A stretch of 64,000 nucleotides of DNA, taken from NCBI RefSeq assembly GCF_003945345.1, contig NZ_AP019308.1:4791501-4855500 (forward strand), in the 5' to 3' direction. This DNA is from Paenibacillus baekrokdamisoli (GTDB taxonomy: Bacteria > Bacillota > Bacilli > Paenibacillales > Paenibacillaceae). Positions 24,968-32,943 of this stretch are shown here, in pieces (position 1 is the stretch's first letter; each line of letters opens with the position of its first letter). The notes beneath the pieces are model-generated. The model saw only the letters and a program-made list of their open reading frames with translations, ran no database searches and was not told the DNA's origin. The position numbers and the translations under genes are program-made.

Positions 24968-25801
24968 ATGACAAGAAACTTCTACAACTATGGTCCATAT
25001 CCTCAGCCGATTTATGACTATCGCTATGTGAATCCATACAGCTATTCTTATTTCGATCCGCGACAATATCAGCAGGCTTATCCTTATGGCGGGGTATATT
25101 ATAGCGGTGTATATCCTTATGGCGGTGGCTATTATGGCGTACAGCGTCCTAGAGAGGAATATGTTCACGCTCAGCCGGTTCAGCCCGATAATCAAGGGTT
25201 AGGCCTTCATGCTCAAGCTCAGCTTGGTGGAAAATATGGTGTCGGCATGCATGCGAATGGAAAGTTTGGCGGGGATCATCTTGCAGCTATGAATGCTCAT
25301 GGTCATCTCGGTGGGGACTATGGAGCTAACCTCAATGCCCATGGTCATCTGGGCGGAGGCCAAGGACTAGGTGTTCATGCTGGCGGTCAAGTGGGAGGAA
25401 CTCACGGCCTTGGTGCTCATGGAAGTGCCAATATTGGCGGCGGTCAGGTCCTTGGTTTCAACACGGGAAGTCATTTTGGAGGACACTATGGCGCTAACGT
25501 AAATGCCCACGGTCATCTGGGCGGCGGACAAGGGCTAGGTGTTCATGCTGGCGGTCAAGTCGGAGGTATGCATGGGCTTGGCATGCATGCCGGTGCTGAT
25601 GTTGGCGCTGGTCATGGTGTTTCTTTAGAAGCTGCCGGCCATTTGGGAGGAAATAAAGGCGTTGGCATGAATGCCCATGGTCATCTTGGTGGCGGGCACG
25701 GCGTTGGTTTCGATGTCGGTGGTCATTGGGGCAGCCATGATGGTCATGTGGGCCTCTACGTTGGCGGCGGCAAAAAAGATCCTACTGAGGATAACGGTTA
25801 G
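24968..25801 (+). CDS. Tyr-rich protein with thirteen 14-residue Gly/His repeats
   Basis: 277-residue protein starting at an ATG with GGAGGGG nine bases upstream. Residues 1-65 hold 19 Tyr with many Pro and Gly (YPYGGVYYSGVYPYGG), like spore-coat proteins that are cross-linked through tyrosine. Residues 77-258 are thirteen head-to-tail 14-mers with consensus G-(L/V)-G-x-x-A-x-G-x-(L/V)-G-G-x-x, for example GLGVHAGGQVGGTH. His often fills positions 5, 9 and 14. The tail is KKDPTEDNG. No signal peptide or membrane segment. A spore-coat or surface structural role is inferred from composition; the repeats could stack as a beta-solenoid and bind metal. A strong terminator follows. It is monocistronic. 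Confidence 0.75.
   Translation: MTRNFYNYGPYPQPIYDYRYVNPYSYSYFDPRQYQQAYPYGGVYYSGVYPYGGGYYGVQRPREEYVHAQPVQPDNQGLGLHAQAQLGGKYGVGMHANGKFGGDHLAAMNAHGHLGGDYGANLNAHGHLGGGQGLGVHAGGQVGGTHGLGAHGSANIGGGQVLGFNTGSHFGGHYGANVNAHGHLGGGQGLGVHAGGQVGGMHGLGMHAGADVGAGHGVSLEAAGHLGGNKGVGMNAHGHLGGGHGVGFDVGGHWGSHDGHVGLYVGGGKKDPTEDNG
25196..25741. repeat. Thirteen 42-bp in-frame repeats
   Basis: Degenerate 42-base units encoding the 14-residue repeats. Units 4-5 and 8-9 (GANxNAHGHLGGGQ plus GLGVHAGGQVGG) are nearly identical pairs, suggesting duplication of a larger block of four units. Confidence 0.85.
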
Positions 25802-25828
25802 CAAAGATATTCTTATAGCAAGAAGCCT

Positions 25829-25852
25829 AAGGGAGAATCCTCTCCCTTTTTT
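25829..25852 (+). terminator. Terminator of the repeat-protein gene
   Basis: 8-bp stem AAGGGAGA/TCTCCCTT with a four-base loop and six U, 27 bases after the stop. Confidence 0.88.
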
Positions 25853-25854
25853 AC

Positions 25855-26042
25855 ATATCAGTTACGTCACAGAGAGTGTAGTTCACACCTGTAAGGACAA
25901 CCAGCAGCAAGCTCAGACTCAATTAATTACCATTCAGGATGTTGAAGTAGGCATTAATAATCAGGTTATCGAAATTTTAGAAGACATGCAATTTCATGCC
26001 GAGCAGCTTAGCACAATTAATGATAGAATGAAAAAACACTGA
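25855..26042 (+). pseudogene. 3' remnant of an unidentified gene
   Basis: An open frame without any ATG/GTG/TTG start reads ...HTCKDNQQQAQTQLITIQDVEV, continues with a helical Glu/Gln-rich stretch, and ends NDRMKKH* inside the palindrome at 26022-26069. Codon use looks protein-like. It lies after a terminator, so it has probably lost its 5' part. Family not recognised. Confidence 0.35.
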
Positions 26043-26069
26043 CCGCGGTCAGTGTTTTTTCATTCTATC
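26022..26069. terminator. 48-bp perfect palindrome, copy 1 (bidirectional terminator)
   Basis: Every base from GATAGAATG to CATTCTATC pairs around a CCGCGG centre, with six A and six U flanking the GC core (CACTGACC/GGTCAGTG). It is therefore a terminator in both directions. A second, almost identical copy lies at 26237-26283. Confidence 0.85.
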
Positions 26070-26236
26070 AGGCTGTCGAGAAACCCCCTGTTTTTTGCAG
26101 GGGGTTAAAAATAGCCATTCGGGTCAACAAAACTGGGGTCTCAGATCGTTTTAAATCGATTTTCGTTTTAAAACTTGAGTCTCCCCCAATAAAAAATAAA
26201 GTGTCGGAAAGTCCGTTTGACTTTCTCGACACTCTG
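26069..26236. mobile_element. 168-bp MITE-like insertion between duplicated palindromes
   Basis: The segment begins CAGGCTGTCGAGAAA and ends with the reverse complement of CAGAGTGTCGAGAAA, so it has 15-bp terminal inverted repeats with 13 matches. It has no coding capacity. It contains a CCCCCTG/CAGGGGG hairpin just inside the left end. It is flanked by 47-bp direct copies of a palindromic terminator, which reads as a long palindromic target duplication. IS1182-type transposases are known for variable, often palindromic targets; mobilisation by one of them is inferred. Confidence 0.7.
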
Positions 26237-26283
26237 GATAGAATGAAAAAACACTGACCGCGGTCAGTGTTTTTTCATTCTAT
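26237..26283. terminator. Palindrome, copy 2, terminator of the aldo/keto reductase gene
   Basis: Bases 26237-26283 repeat 26022-26068 exactly; positions 26238-26283 form a 46-bp perfect palindrome. It abuts the stop codon (26283-26285) of the minus-strand reductase and supplies its terminator. Confidence 0.85.
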
Positions 26284-27182
26284 TATAGGCTATCGATTAA
26301 CTCCGCTGCTTTTGCATTTGCCACAACCTGCTCCGGATCTTTACATCCCGGAATTACAGCGGTTACCGCTGGATGCTTCAAGCACCATGCCAATGCCCAG
26401 CTAGCCATATCTACGCCCGCTGGTACCTCATTCTGCTTGATGCGCTCCACTTCCTGCAGCTTAAGCTCTGTGCTCTTCAGATCATGCCGATGCCGGACAT
26501 CCGTTTCACTGAAAGTGGCTCCAGGCTTATATTTGCCGCTAAGATAACCACTGGCAAGCGGTACGCGTGCCAGTACACCCAAATCCTGCCGTTCACAAGA
26601 CGGGAACACCCTCTCCTCTGGAATGCGGTCCAACCGGTTATATACAACTTGAATCACACTAGCGTTCACTTGCGTTGAAGCATCCGTCTGATGAAGATTG
26701 TCATTGCTGCCGATGGATATGCCAAGATGGCGGATTTTCCCCGCTTGTACCTGTTTGTCGAGCGTAGTCCACAGAGCATCATTATCGAATGCCTGATCCG
26801 GTCCTGAATGGAACTGATACAGATCAACGTAGTCGGTATGTAGTGCTTTTAATGAAGCATCCAGCTGTTTGATCACATCCTGCGGCTCGAATACGTCCGT
26901 ACGCGTAAACCGCTCATGGAAATGATGGCCGAACTTCGTAGCGATAATCCAATCTTCACGATTACGTCTTGCAATATAGTTACCGATGAACGACTCTGAC
27001 AAATGATCACCGTAGCACTCCGCCGTATCGATGAGATTAATACCTTGTTCCTTACCTTTGTCGAGTATGGCATCAACTTCTGGTTGCGTATATGCCCTTC
27101 CCCATTCTCCTCCGAATTGCCAGGTTCCAAGCCCAATGACCGAAACATCTAATTCCGTCTTGCCTAATCTCCGATATTTCAC
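26283..27182 (-). CDS. Aldo/keto reductase
   Basis: 299-residue NAD(P)H-dependent oxidoreductase of the aldo/keto reductase superfamily (YhdN/GSP69-like). Catalytic Asp and Tyr are in NLIDTAECYGDHLSE, Lys in IIATKFGHHFHER, and the His motif in YVDLYQFHSGPD. The C-terminal cofactor segment is AVIPGCKDPEQVVANAKA. The GTG at 27182 lies eight bases after GAGGAG and is preferred to the GTG nine bases upstream. The next gene upstream on the strand is a thioredoxin-like protein whose stop lies 28 bases away, so the two may be cotranscribed. Confidence 0.9.
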   Translation of the reverse strand: MKYRRLGKTELDVSVIGLGTWQFGGEWGRAYTQPEVDAILDKGKEQGINLIDTAECYGDHLSESFIGNYIARRNREDWIIATKFGHHFHERFTRTDVFEPQDVIKQLDASLKALHTDYVDLYQFHSGPDQAFDNDALWTTLDKQVQAGKIRHLGISIGSNDNLHQTDASTQVNASVIQVVYNRLDRIPEERVFPSCERQDLGVLARVPLASGYLSGKYKPGATFSETDVRHRHDLKSTELKLQEVERIKQNEVPAGVDMASWALAWCLKHPAVTAVIPGCKDPEQVVANAKAAELIDSL

Positions 27183-27210
27183 TACAACCACTCCTCATCT
27201 CAGGCTGTCT

Positions 27211-27522
27211 CTATTTTATCATGATATCGTACAAATAATTAACTGAACGCATGGCATACTCAAACCGAATCGGTTCACCATTCTGGAGCAGCACCAGACA
27301 AGGAATACTAGAGATCTTCCAAGCCTCACGAAGCTTAGGCGCATAGTTAATGTTGATCTTATACATCGTTATAGGAACATTAGAAGCTTCTACAACCTCG
27401 AGCATTCGTTCTGCCACTTTGCAGGTCCCACAGAATGGACTAGAGAAGAGGATGGCATCCTTACCATTACCAATCCGAACCATATTTAGCCACTCGTCTT
27501 CGCTTATTTCTTGAATTGCCAT
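27211..27522 (-). CDS. Thioredoxin-like protein
   Basis: 103-residue thioredoxin-fold protein with active site CGTC at residues 31-34 (LFSSPFCGTCKVAERML) and the cis-Pro segment SSIPCLVLLQNGEPI. It lacks the WCGPC motif of true thioredoxin, resembling Bacillus YtpP/YdbP proteins. It probably acts as a cytoplasmic disulfide reductase. It precedes the aldo/keto reductase by 28 bases on the same strand. Confidence 0.85.
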   Translation of the reverse strand: MAIQEISEDEWLNMVRIGNGKDAILFSSPFCGTCKVAERMLEVVEASNVPITMYKININYAPKLREAWKISSIPCLVLLQNGEPIRFEYAMRSVNYLYDIMIK

Positions 27523-27580
27523 GGTCCCTTATCCATCCTTCGTTCCTTTGACGTTGTTATATTGTGCTTTAACCAGATAG

Positions 27581-27853
27581 TTTTCACTTCGGCAAAATAG
27601 CGTATTATCCTTGCGAGAGGTCAAAAACGGTATATTTGAGGTCAATGGCCAGATCAGCCTGCTGCTGAATGCCACGTCTAAACAACCCACCAAGCAAGAT
27701 CTTTAGCTGCCGGAGAACCCAGTTTATCTCATAGACTCCTTAATAATGGACGGTGAGATTCTATGGGGTAACTTACACGATAGCGGACTCAACAAAGAAT
27801 GGTTATTTGACGAGCTTGCAGCTCAAGGATATCAAAACATCACAGTGGAATAA
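27581..27853 (+). pseudogene. DUF421 (YetF-like) C-terminal pseudogene with an internal stop
   Basis: One frame reads REVKNGIFEVNGQISLLLN... to KQPTKQDL, meets TAG at 27704, then continues in the same frame as LPENPVYLIDSLIMDGEILWGNL and on to GYQNITVE. These are the two halves of the cytoplasmic domain of DUF421 membrane proteins (spore germination-associated YetF type). The three N-terminal membrane segments are missing and no start is visible. The 3' end overlaps the end of the convergent SUKH gene by 14 bases. Confidence 0.7.
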
Positions 27854-28328
27854 TGCCGTCTTTTACAGCTTGAGAACAGGAATTTATTGATTTTCTAAGA
27901 AAGGTACTAAAACTATCCCAAACTAAAACTGGAGGTCCATCGCCCTCTACATACTGGTAAACTGGAGGGTCATTTCCCTCTGTTATTACAAAGAAGTTGA
28001 ATTCATATCCTTGGTGCATTGAAAATACAAACGCACCGGTAGGTAAATTAAATGATTCTTGGTTTTCATCCATTAAGTTTTCAGCTTCTTTTCTTAGCTC
28101 CAATAGGTTTTCTGCATTTCGAAATAAAATATCTGTCCCTTGAAAGAGCATCCCTGCATTCTGACCAATTGACAAGAGAAACTCTCTATATTGATAAGGA
28201 AATGGAGAACCTATGATCTTTTCACAATGTTCCACCTCAATCTCGGTAAAACCTTGAATCTCATTAACATTAGCTATTTTGAACCCCAGAAGTGAACTTA
28301 CTATTGCAAATTTATCTATTAATAACAC
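27840..28328 (-). CDS. SMI1/KNR4 (SUKH) family protein
   Basis: 162-residue SUKH-superfamily protein: FTEIEVEHCEKIIGSPFPYQYREFLLSIGQNAG is the hallmark N-terminal segment, followed by the GAFVFSMHQGYEFNFFV strand pair. SUKH proteins are often immunity proteins to contact-delivered toxins, but many stand alone. No toxin gene is intact here; a broken zinc-ribbon fragment lies upstream. The start sits on a weak ribosome site (AAGAAGGTGTTATT). Confidence 0.78.
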   Translation of the reverse strand: MLLIDKFAIVSSLLGFKIANVNEIQGFTEIEVEHCEKIIGSPFPYQYREFLLSIGQNAGMLFQGTDILFRNAENLLELRKEAENLMDENQESFNLPTGAFVFSMHQGYEFNFFVITEGNDPPVYQYVEGDGPPVLVWDSFSTFLRKSINSCSQAVKDGIIPL

Positions 28329-28411
28329 CTTCTTTTACTTGTTGCATGACTTATAATAACCTCCACATTGGGAAACCTTTTCTTTAACTGTTGTATCACT
28401 TCAGCAAGATT

Positions 28412-28615
28412 CTAATTCAAGTAATCAACAATTTCATTGCATTTTTCACATGGTTCGGCAACGCCATCTACCACTTTCTTTAGTCCTTTCTTTCCGGTAT
28501 CGTTACCTCCCCATTTGATTTCATCATTGATAAAATACTCATAGTCCCACATATCGCCAAACTTAAACTGAATTTTTATTTTGCTATTTTGATTACAACT
28601 ACAACAATTGCGCTT
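28412..28615 (-). pseudogene. Start-less fragment of a Cys-rich small protein
   Basis: An open frame reads KRNCCSCNQNSKIKIQFKFGD, then MWDYEYFINDEIKWGGN, and ends DGVAEPCEKCNEIVDYLN*. Two Cys pairs (CSC, CEKC) suggest a zinc ribbon. It has no start before an internal Met, while an ATG/GTG with some coding look is in another frame just upstream (about 28640-28616), so a frameshift has probably broken it. It may once have been paired with the SUKH gene. Confidence 0.45.
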
Positions 28616-28703
28616 TCACTTCTGTGCACCATTCTACAATAAGAGAGCTTATATTCATATGTAAATAGTAGGGCTGGAAGACTTCCATGTGAACGGCAAA
28701 TAA

Positions 28704-28730
28704 CCACAACCTAATCAGTTGTGGATTTTC
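28704..28730. terminator. Hairpin after the O-acetylation operon
   Basis: 7-bp perfect stem CCACAAC/GTTGTGG with short U-rich tracts on both sides, 28 bases after the stop of the DHHW gene on the minus strand. Confidence 0.5.
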
Positions 28731-28757
28731 CTTGGTGTGGGCTATGAAATGACCCTA

Positions 28758-29897
28758 TCAGCTCAGCTTCATAATGGCGTTATTATCGATGAACGTTGTC
28801 GTATTGAACAGAAACAGCACCTTTGTAATGCCATTCTCCAACATATATTTACTTATGCTGCCGTTATAGTAACGAATGTCGATGACATCAATTTCCGGTA
28901 CGTGAAGCGTGAGGAACGGAATGAAGCTGTGGGCATAAGAATCCTTGATGACGAGCAGCTTCTCTTGCTTAACCGTCTGCGGATCGAGCTTGCTTGTAAT
29001 CTTCATTAACGCATGAACCCCGCCTAGGAAATACGAATATTTATCCTTCTTCGCGAGAAAGCTGAAGTCGTACAGGCTGGCGAACGTCTGATTCGTATCC
29101 GCAATATATAGGCTTGTATCAACAGGATTCTTGGGTATATAAGCTTGGATGGAATCAGGCTTCAGGCCGGCAAATTGACTCTTAGTATGATAGCTTCCGA
29201 GAAACGAGTCCGTAACCGTTGTAATCGTAAAGTCGGATTCGGCCAGCGGCTTCCAGCCCATCTTCCGCGCGTAGGCTGCATAGGCTAAGTACGCACCATG
29301 CGTCGTCCAATGATGGTCGGTCCGGTAATAGAGCTGCTCTGCAACATGCGAACTTAGGGTATCAAATCCATTCATGAACGATAAGCTGCCTTTCAGCTGC
29401 TCCGCAATAAATGCATTTACCTTCGCTTGCGAGTAGATTGGAGCGAGCCATGGCATTTTCTCCGGGTACATACCTGAGGAAGTAGGTGCAAGCAGGAAGG
29501 TCATATCCACCTCCGGATGTGCCTGCGCGAACTGCTTCACAGCCTCCGTATATTGCTGTACCTGCTTATAACTCGGCTCCGCAAACTTTTCGAATAGGTA
29601 GCCGTCTTTGCCTTTGTAGACTCCATTATTCTCCTGCTGCAGCCGCAGCTGCTCCATCACCGACTTCGCCCAAACCCACTCCGTTCGCAGCGGAAAATGA
29701 TCCGTTATGAAATTTTCGGTCTCCTCCGAGAATGTCTTCGACCATATATTCGCCCAGGAAAGCTGAGGAATATGCTGCAGAGGACGATTCTCAACTTCGG
29801 AGAAGCTGCGATATGGCAGAATGACGAATAACAGGGACATGCTGAAGAGAACCGCCACGAACCCACCTATAAGTATTCGATCTGCCCGTGATTTCAT
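28758..29897 (-). CDS. DHHW-motif protein (AlgJ/AlgX-like O-acetylation partner)
   Basis: 379-residue membrane-anchored extracellular protein: one N-terminal membrane segment (about 8-28, ILIGGFVAVLFSMSLLFVIL), then an SGNH-like fold with the DHHW signature (YYRTDHHWTTHGAYLAY) and KDSYAHSFIPFL. With the MBOAT protein encoded just upstream it would move acetyl groups from a cytoplasmic donor to an exported polymer. Its gene is last of a three-gene operon, 18 bases after the MBOAT stop. The acceptor polymer is unknown; an exopolysaccharide or wall polymer is likely. Confidence 0.85.
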   Translation of the reverse strand: MKSRADRILIGGFVAVLFSMSLLFVILPYRSFSEVENRPLQHIPQLSWANIWSKTFSEETENFITDHFPLRTEWVWAKSVMEQLRLQQENNGVYKGKDGYLFEKFAEPSYKQVQQYTEAVKQFAQAHPEVDMTFLLAPTSSGMYPEKMPWLAPIYSQAKVNAFIAEQLKGSLSFMNGFDTLSSHVAEQLYYRTDHHWTTHGAYLAYAAYARKMGWKPLAESDFTITTVTDSFLGSYHTKSQFAGLKPDSIQAYIPKNPVDTSLYIADTNQTFASLYDFSFLAKKDKYSYFLGGVHALMKITSKLDPQTVKQEKLLVIKDSYAHSFIPFLTLHVPEIDVIDIRYYNGSISKYMLENGITKVLFLFNTTTFIDNNAIMKLS

Positions 29898-29915
29898 ATC
29901 ATGGATTCTCCTTTG

Positions 29916-31298
29916 CTAGAAACGGAAATATAAGAAAGGGTTGAAGGTGGCATCTACCAAATAGGCGACAGACAAGAAGAATAGAACCGTATACCAGCCT
30001 AGCTGAAGTGTCTGGTTATAATCTCGGCGTAATTTATCGGTCGGCAAGGAAGCGACGGCTAGTACCAGCAGCAGAATCGCATTCGTATACGTCATATACA
30101 AGGTGTCTGTATTCCACAGAGGTTGGCCGTTCAAGCCGACCATCGCCCGCAGATAATGAAGCATTGCAGGAAACTGATCGAAGGCGAACAGTACCCATCC
30201 AATCAGAATGAGAATCAGTGCATAGACATGACGCACCCACCTTGGAAGTCGCTGCAGAATAGCAAGCATACGCCATTTCTCAATAATAAGAATAACGCCG
30301 AAGTACAGCCCCCATAGCAGGAAATTCCAGCTTGCGCCATGCCAAATCCCTGTCAGCAGCCATACAATCAGAATGTTGCGGAGCTGAATGAGCCCGCCTC
30401 TTCGGTTGCCACCAAGCGGGATATAGACATAATCACGAAACCACGTACTTAGCGAAATATGCCAGCGGCGCCAAAAGTCCGTAATACTCTGAGACGTGTA
30501 CGGTTTGTTGAAATTCTCATTGAATCGGAAGCCGAACATGAGACCAAGTCCGATAGCCATATCCGAATAACCGCTGAAATCAAAGTAAATTTGGAAGGCA
30601 AAAGCAATAATGCCCAGCCATGCGGTTAAAATCGGCATCGTATCCATATTGGAATTGGAGATTGTATGCCACAACAATCCAATATTGTTGGCTAGCAGTA
30701 CTTTTTTCGCGAGTCCCATAATGAACCGCCGGATCCCCTCTGCAAACAGCTCCACAGATACCTTACGGCTGCGTAATTGCTCAGCAAGTGTGGAATATTG
30801 CACGATAGGACCTGCTACCAGCTGTGGAAATAACGCGACGAACGTTCCGAAATCAATCCAATTGCGCTGCGCCTTCGCCTTTCCTTTGTACACATCAATA
30901 ATGTAGGACATCGATTGGAAGGTGTAAAAGGAAATACCGATTGGCAGCGGAAGGTCGGTAAGCGGAATATGCGTACCTAACAATGCATTCACATTATGAA
31001 TGAGGAAGTCTGCATATTTGAAATAAGATAAGAGGCTCAAATTAACAATCACCGAAGCGATAACAATCCATTTGCGCTGAATAGGACGGAGCTTCGGTCT
31101 GCTAAGAAGCAGGCCAAAGCTATAATCCGTCACCGTGGAGAGAAGCATAATGACAATGTAGACCGGCTCGCCCCAGGCATAGAAGAGTAGACTAAATACG
31201 AATAAGATTAGATTCTTCATCCGCCATGGGGAGCAGAAATAGACAAGCAATACAGCAGGCAAGAATAGAAAAAGGAAGAGCAGGCTGCTGAATACCAT
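29916..31298 (-). CDS. MBOAT-family O-acyltransferase (AlgI/DltB-like)
   Basis: 460-residue membrane-bound O-acyltransferase with about 11 segments. Family motifs: PIGISFYTFQSMSYIIDVYKG, PQLVAGPIVQYS, NKPYTSQSITDFWRRWHISLSTWFRDYVYIPLGGN, and TGIWHGASWNFLLWG with the catalytic His. It passes acetyl groups across the membrane. It lies between a DUF4358 lipoprotein gene (five-base gap) and the DHHW gene, a triad found repeatedly in Bacillota. Confidence 0.93.
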   Translation of the reverse strand: MVFSSLLFLFLFLPAVLLVYFCSPWRMKNLILFVFSLLFYAWGEPVYIVIMLLSTVTDYSFGLLLSRPKLRPIQRKWIVIASVIVNLSLLSYFKYADFLIHNVNALLGTHIPLTDLPLPIGISFYTFQSMSYIIDVYKGKAKAQRNWIDFGTFVALFPQLVAGPIVQYSTLAEQLRSRKVSVELFAEGIRRFIMGLAKKVLLANNIGLLWHTISNSNMDTMPILTAWLGIIAFAFQIYFDFSGYSDMAIGLGLMFGFRFNENFNKPYTSQSITDFWRRWHISLSTWFRDYVYIPLGGNRRGGLIQLRNILIVWLLTGIWHGASWNFLLWGLYFGVILIIEKWRMLAILQRLPRWVRHVYALILILIGWVLFAFDQFPAMLHYLRAMVGLNGQPLWNTDTLYMTYTNAILLLVLAVASLPTDKLRRDYNQTLQLGWYTVLFFLSVAYLVDATFNPFLYFRF

Positions 31299-31303
31299 AG
31301 GCT

Positions 31304-31834
31304 TTACGCTTTATCGAAGAAGCTGTTGAAGATATTCTCGAGGTCAGCGGCTTTATCCGAAATGATGAAGAGAACATAATTGCCCTTGGTCACAAGCTTA
31401 TAATTTTTCGCATTCTCGTATTGATCAGGCAGGTAGGTTTCGAATGACTTCTGTACATCGGTGGCACGTTTTTTAACTGCTGTTTCCACTGCGGCAATAT
31501 CTTTGGCATCCTTCACTTTAAAGATGGCGATTTCGTTGGTTTTCACATTCATTAATGGCGTCATAATTGTATATTGTTCAACCACTGCTGGATCCAGATG
31601 GTAGAGGTTTTTTACCATGTCGGCTGTAAGCTCCATTAGCATAGGTTGTTCGACTTGCTTAAGCATCTCATCTACCATTTCCTTGGTTGTAAGCTTCGAT
31701 TGGACGGGTTTCTCTTGGCTCGCGGTATTTCCGGGCTTATTGGTGCTCGCGTTATTGCCGTTATTACTGGAGCAAGCTGAAAGCATAATTCCCATTACGA
31801 TTGTCATGATGATTAACACAGTACGTTTTTTCAT
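31304..31834 (-). CDS. DUF4358 lipoprotein
   Basis: 176-residue lipoprotein with lipobox LSAC (C21) from the ATG at 31834, which follows AAGGAGA by nine bases; a longer frame upstream lacks a ribosome site. After an Asn/Thr-rich linker, the DUF4358 domain runs from about 50 to 175 (LTTKEMVDEMLKQVEQPMLMELTADMVKNLYHLDPAVVEQYTI to IISDKAADLENIFN). It is the first gene of the O-acetylation operon. Function unknown; its constant pairing with MBOAT/DHHW genes points to an accessory role at the outer face of the membrane. Confidence 0.85.
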   Translation of the reverse strand: MKKRTVLIIMTIVMGIMLSACSSNNGNNASTNKPGNTASQEKPVQSKLTTKEMVDEMLKQVEQPMLMELTADMVKNLYHLDPAVVEQYTIMTPLMNVKTNEIAIFKVKDAKDIAAVETAVKKRATDVQKSFETYLPDQYENAKNYKLVTKGNYVLFIISDKAADLENIFNSFFDKA

Positions 31835-32021
31835 GTTTGTATCTCCTTGGTGTTGTTTTTTGTTGTGTTCAATATGTCTAGAGACGGCGCTAGTTCTCAT
31901 AAGGTTGCAATAAACCTCGGACTGGTAAAAGTTTGCAGTCGTTAGGATGTTGTCCAAAGATAATCCTATCGCAACATAATTGTGTCGCGGACTGGAAATT
32001 TATAGCGCATTGTGATATTGT

Positions 32022-32047
32022 ATTTTTGTAATTAAAATTACAAAAAT
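32022..32047. promoter_or_regulatory. 26-bp perfect palindrome before the RHH-ankyrin gene
   Basis: ATTTTTGTAATT and its exact reverse complement separated by AA, ending 17 bases before the ATG of a gene whose product starts with a ribbon-helix-helix-like domain. Such proteins usually bind palindromes at their own promoters, so autoregulation is proposed. Confidence 0.65.
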
Positions 32048-32064
32048 CGCATAAGGAATCCAAC

Positions 32065-32919
32065 ATGCCACCTAAAAAACAAAGTGTCGTCATTTCCATC
32101 CGTCTTGATGATCTATCGCTGAAAGCCGTCGATTTGCTGGTCGAATCCGGATTGGAGACAAACCGGTCCAGAGCGGTGTCTCATTTCATTAACGTTGGCA
32201 TTCAATCCTCGGAAGAGCTTCTGAAGAAAGCCCAACTGCTGGCAGATCGCGTTCACCAGCTTCGCAATGAAATGATCGATGCAGTCAAAATCAACAACCT
32301 AGAACGGGTTACGGAGCTGCTCGGCCAGGATGCAACGCTGGTGAATGCTAGCAATAGCAAGGGAGAGACTGCTGTTCTTATGGCTGCTTACTACAGAGCC
32401 AATGAAGTGCGGGAACTGCTTGTCGGCAAAGGGGCGGAGCTTACGATCTTTGAAGCCTGCGCGGTTGGTCACACGGGGCGCGTCAAAGAATTACTCAGCC
32501 AGTCGCCCGATCTCATTCACAGCTGCAGCACAGATGGGTATACACTGCTTGGTCTTGCTGCTCATTTCGGCAACGAAGAGACGGTCAAGCTGCTGCTCGA
32601 GCACGGCGCTGATATTAATGCTCAAAGCAGCGATGGCAACCTGAACAACATGGCCATTCATGCCGCAATTGCCGGTAATTATGAGCATGTCGTAGAGATC
32701 CTTATCAACTACGGGGCGGATGTAAATGCGAAATGCGAAGGCAAATGGCGGCCAGGCTTTAGTCCTCTTCATGTTGCGGCCTATTTTGGAAGAGAGTCGA
32801 TAGCGAAGCTGCTGCTCCATCATCATGCGGACAAATCTGCTCTGACAGATACCGGGGATACGGCATCCCTGTTAGCCCAGATCAAAGGCCATCAAGAACT
32901 AGCGCTGCTCTTACACTAA
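32065..32919 (+). CDS. Ribbon-helix-helix plus ankyrin-repeat protein
   Basis: 284-residue protein. Residues 5-50 (KQSVVISIRLDDLSLKAVDLLVESGLETNRSRAVSHFINVGI) have the strand-helix-helix pattern of an RHH DNA-binding domain. A short helix links to about five ankyrin repeats (75-284), for example DGYTLLGLAAHFGNEETVKLLLEHGADINAQ and FSPLHVAAYFGRESIAKLLLHHHADKSA. A DNA-binding head with a protein-binding tail suggests a regulator controlled by a partner. A perfect palindrome precedes the gene. A second small ankyrin gene follows by 24 bases. Confidence 0.8.
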   Translation: MPPKKQSVVISIRLDDLSLKAVDLLVESGLETNRSRAVSHFINVGIQSSEELLKKAQLLADRVHQLRNEMIDAVKINNLERVTELLGQDATLVNASNSKGETAVLMAAYYRANEVRELLVGKGAELTIFEACAVGHTGRVKELLSQSPDLIHSCSTDGYTLLGLAAHFGNEETVKLLLEHGADINAQSSDGNLNNMAIHAAIAGNYEHVVEILINYGADVNAKCEGKWRPGFSPLHVAAYFGRESIAKLLLHHHADKSALTDTGDTASLLAQIKGHQELALLLH

Positions 32920-32943
32920 CAAACCCTAAAGGAGAACTGTCCA

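Noticed and set aside
25196-25741. Regular repeats at about 42-bp spacing that could suggest a CRISPR array
   Set aside because: The repeats are degenerate, contiguous, and stay in one reading frame with a strong ribosome site; they encode a 14-residue protein repeat.
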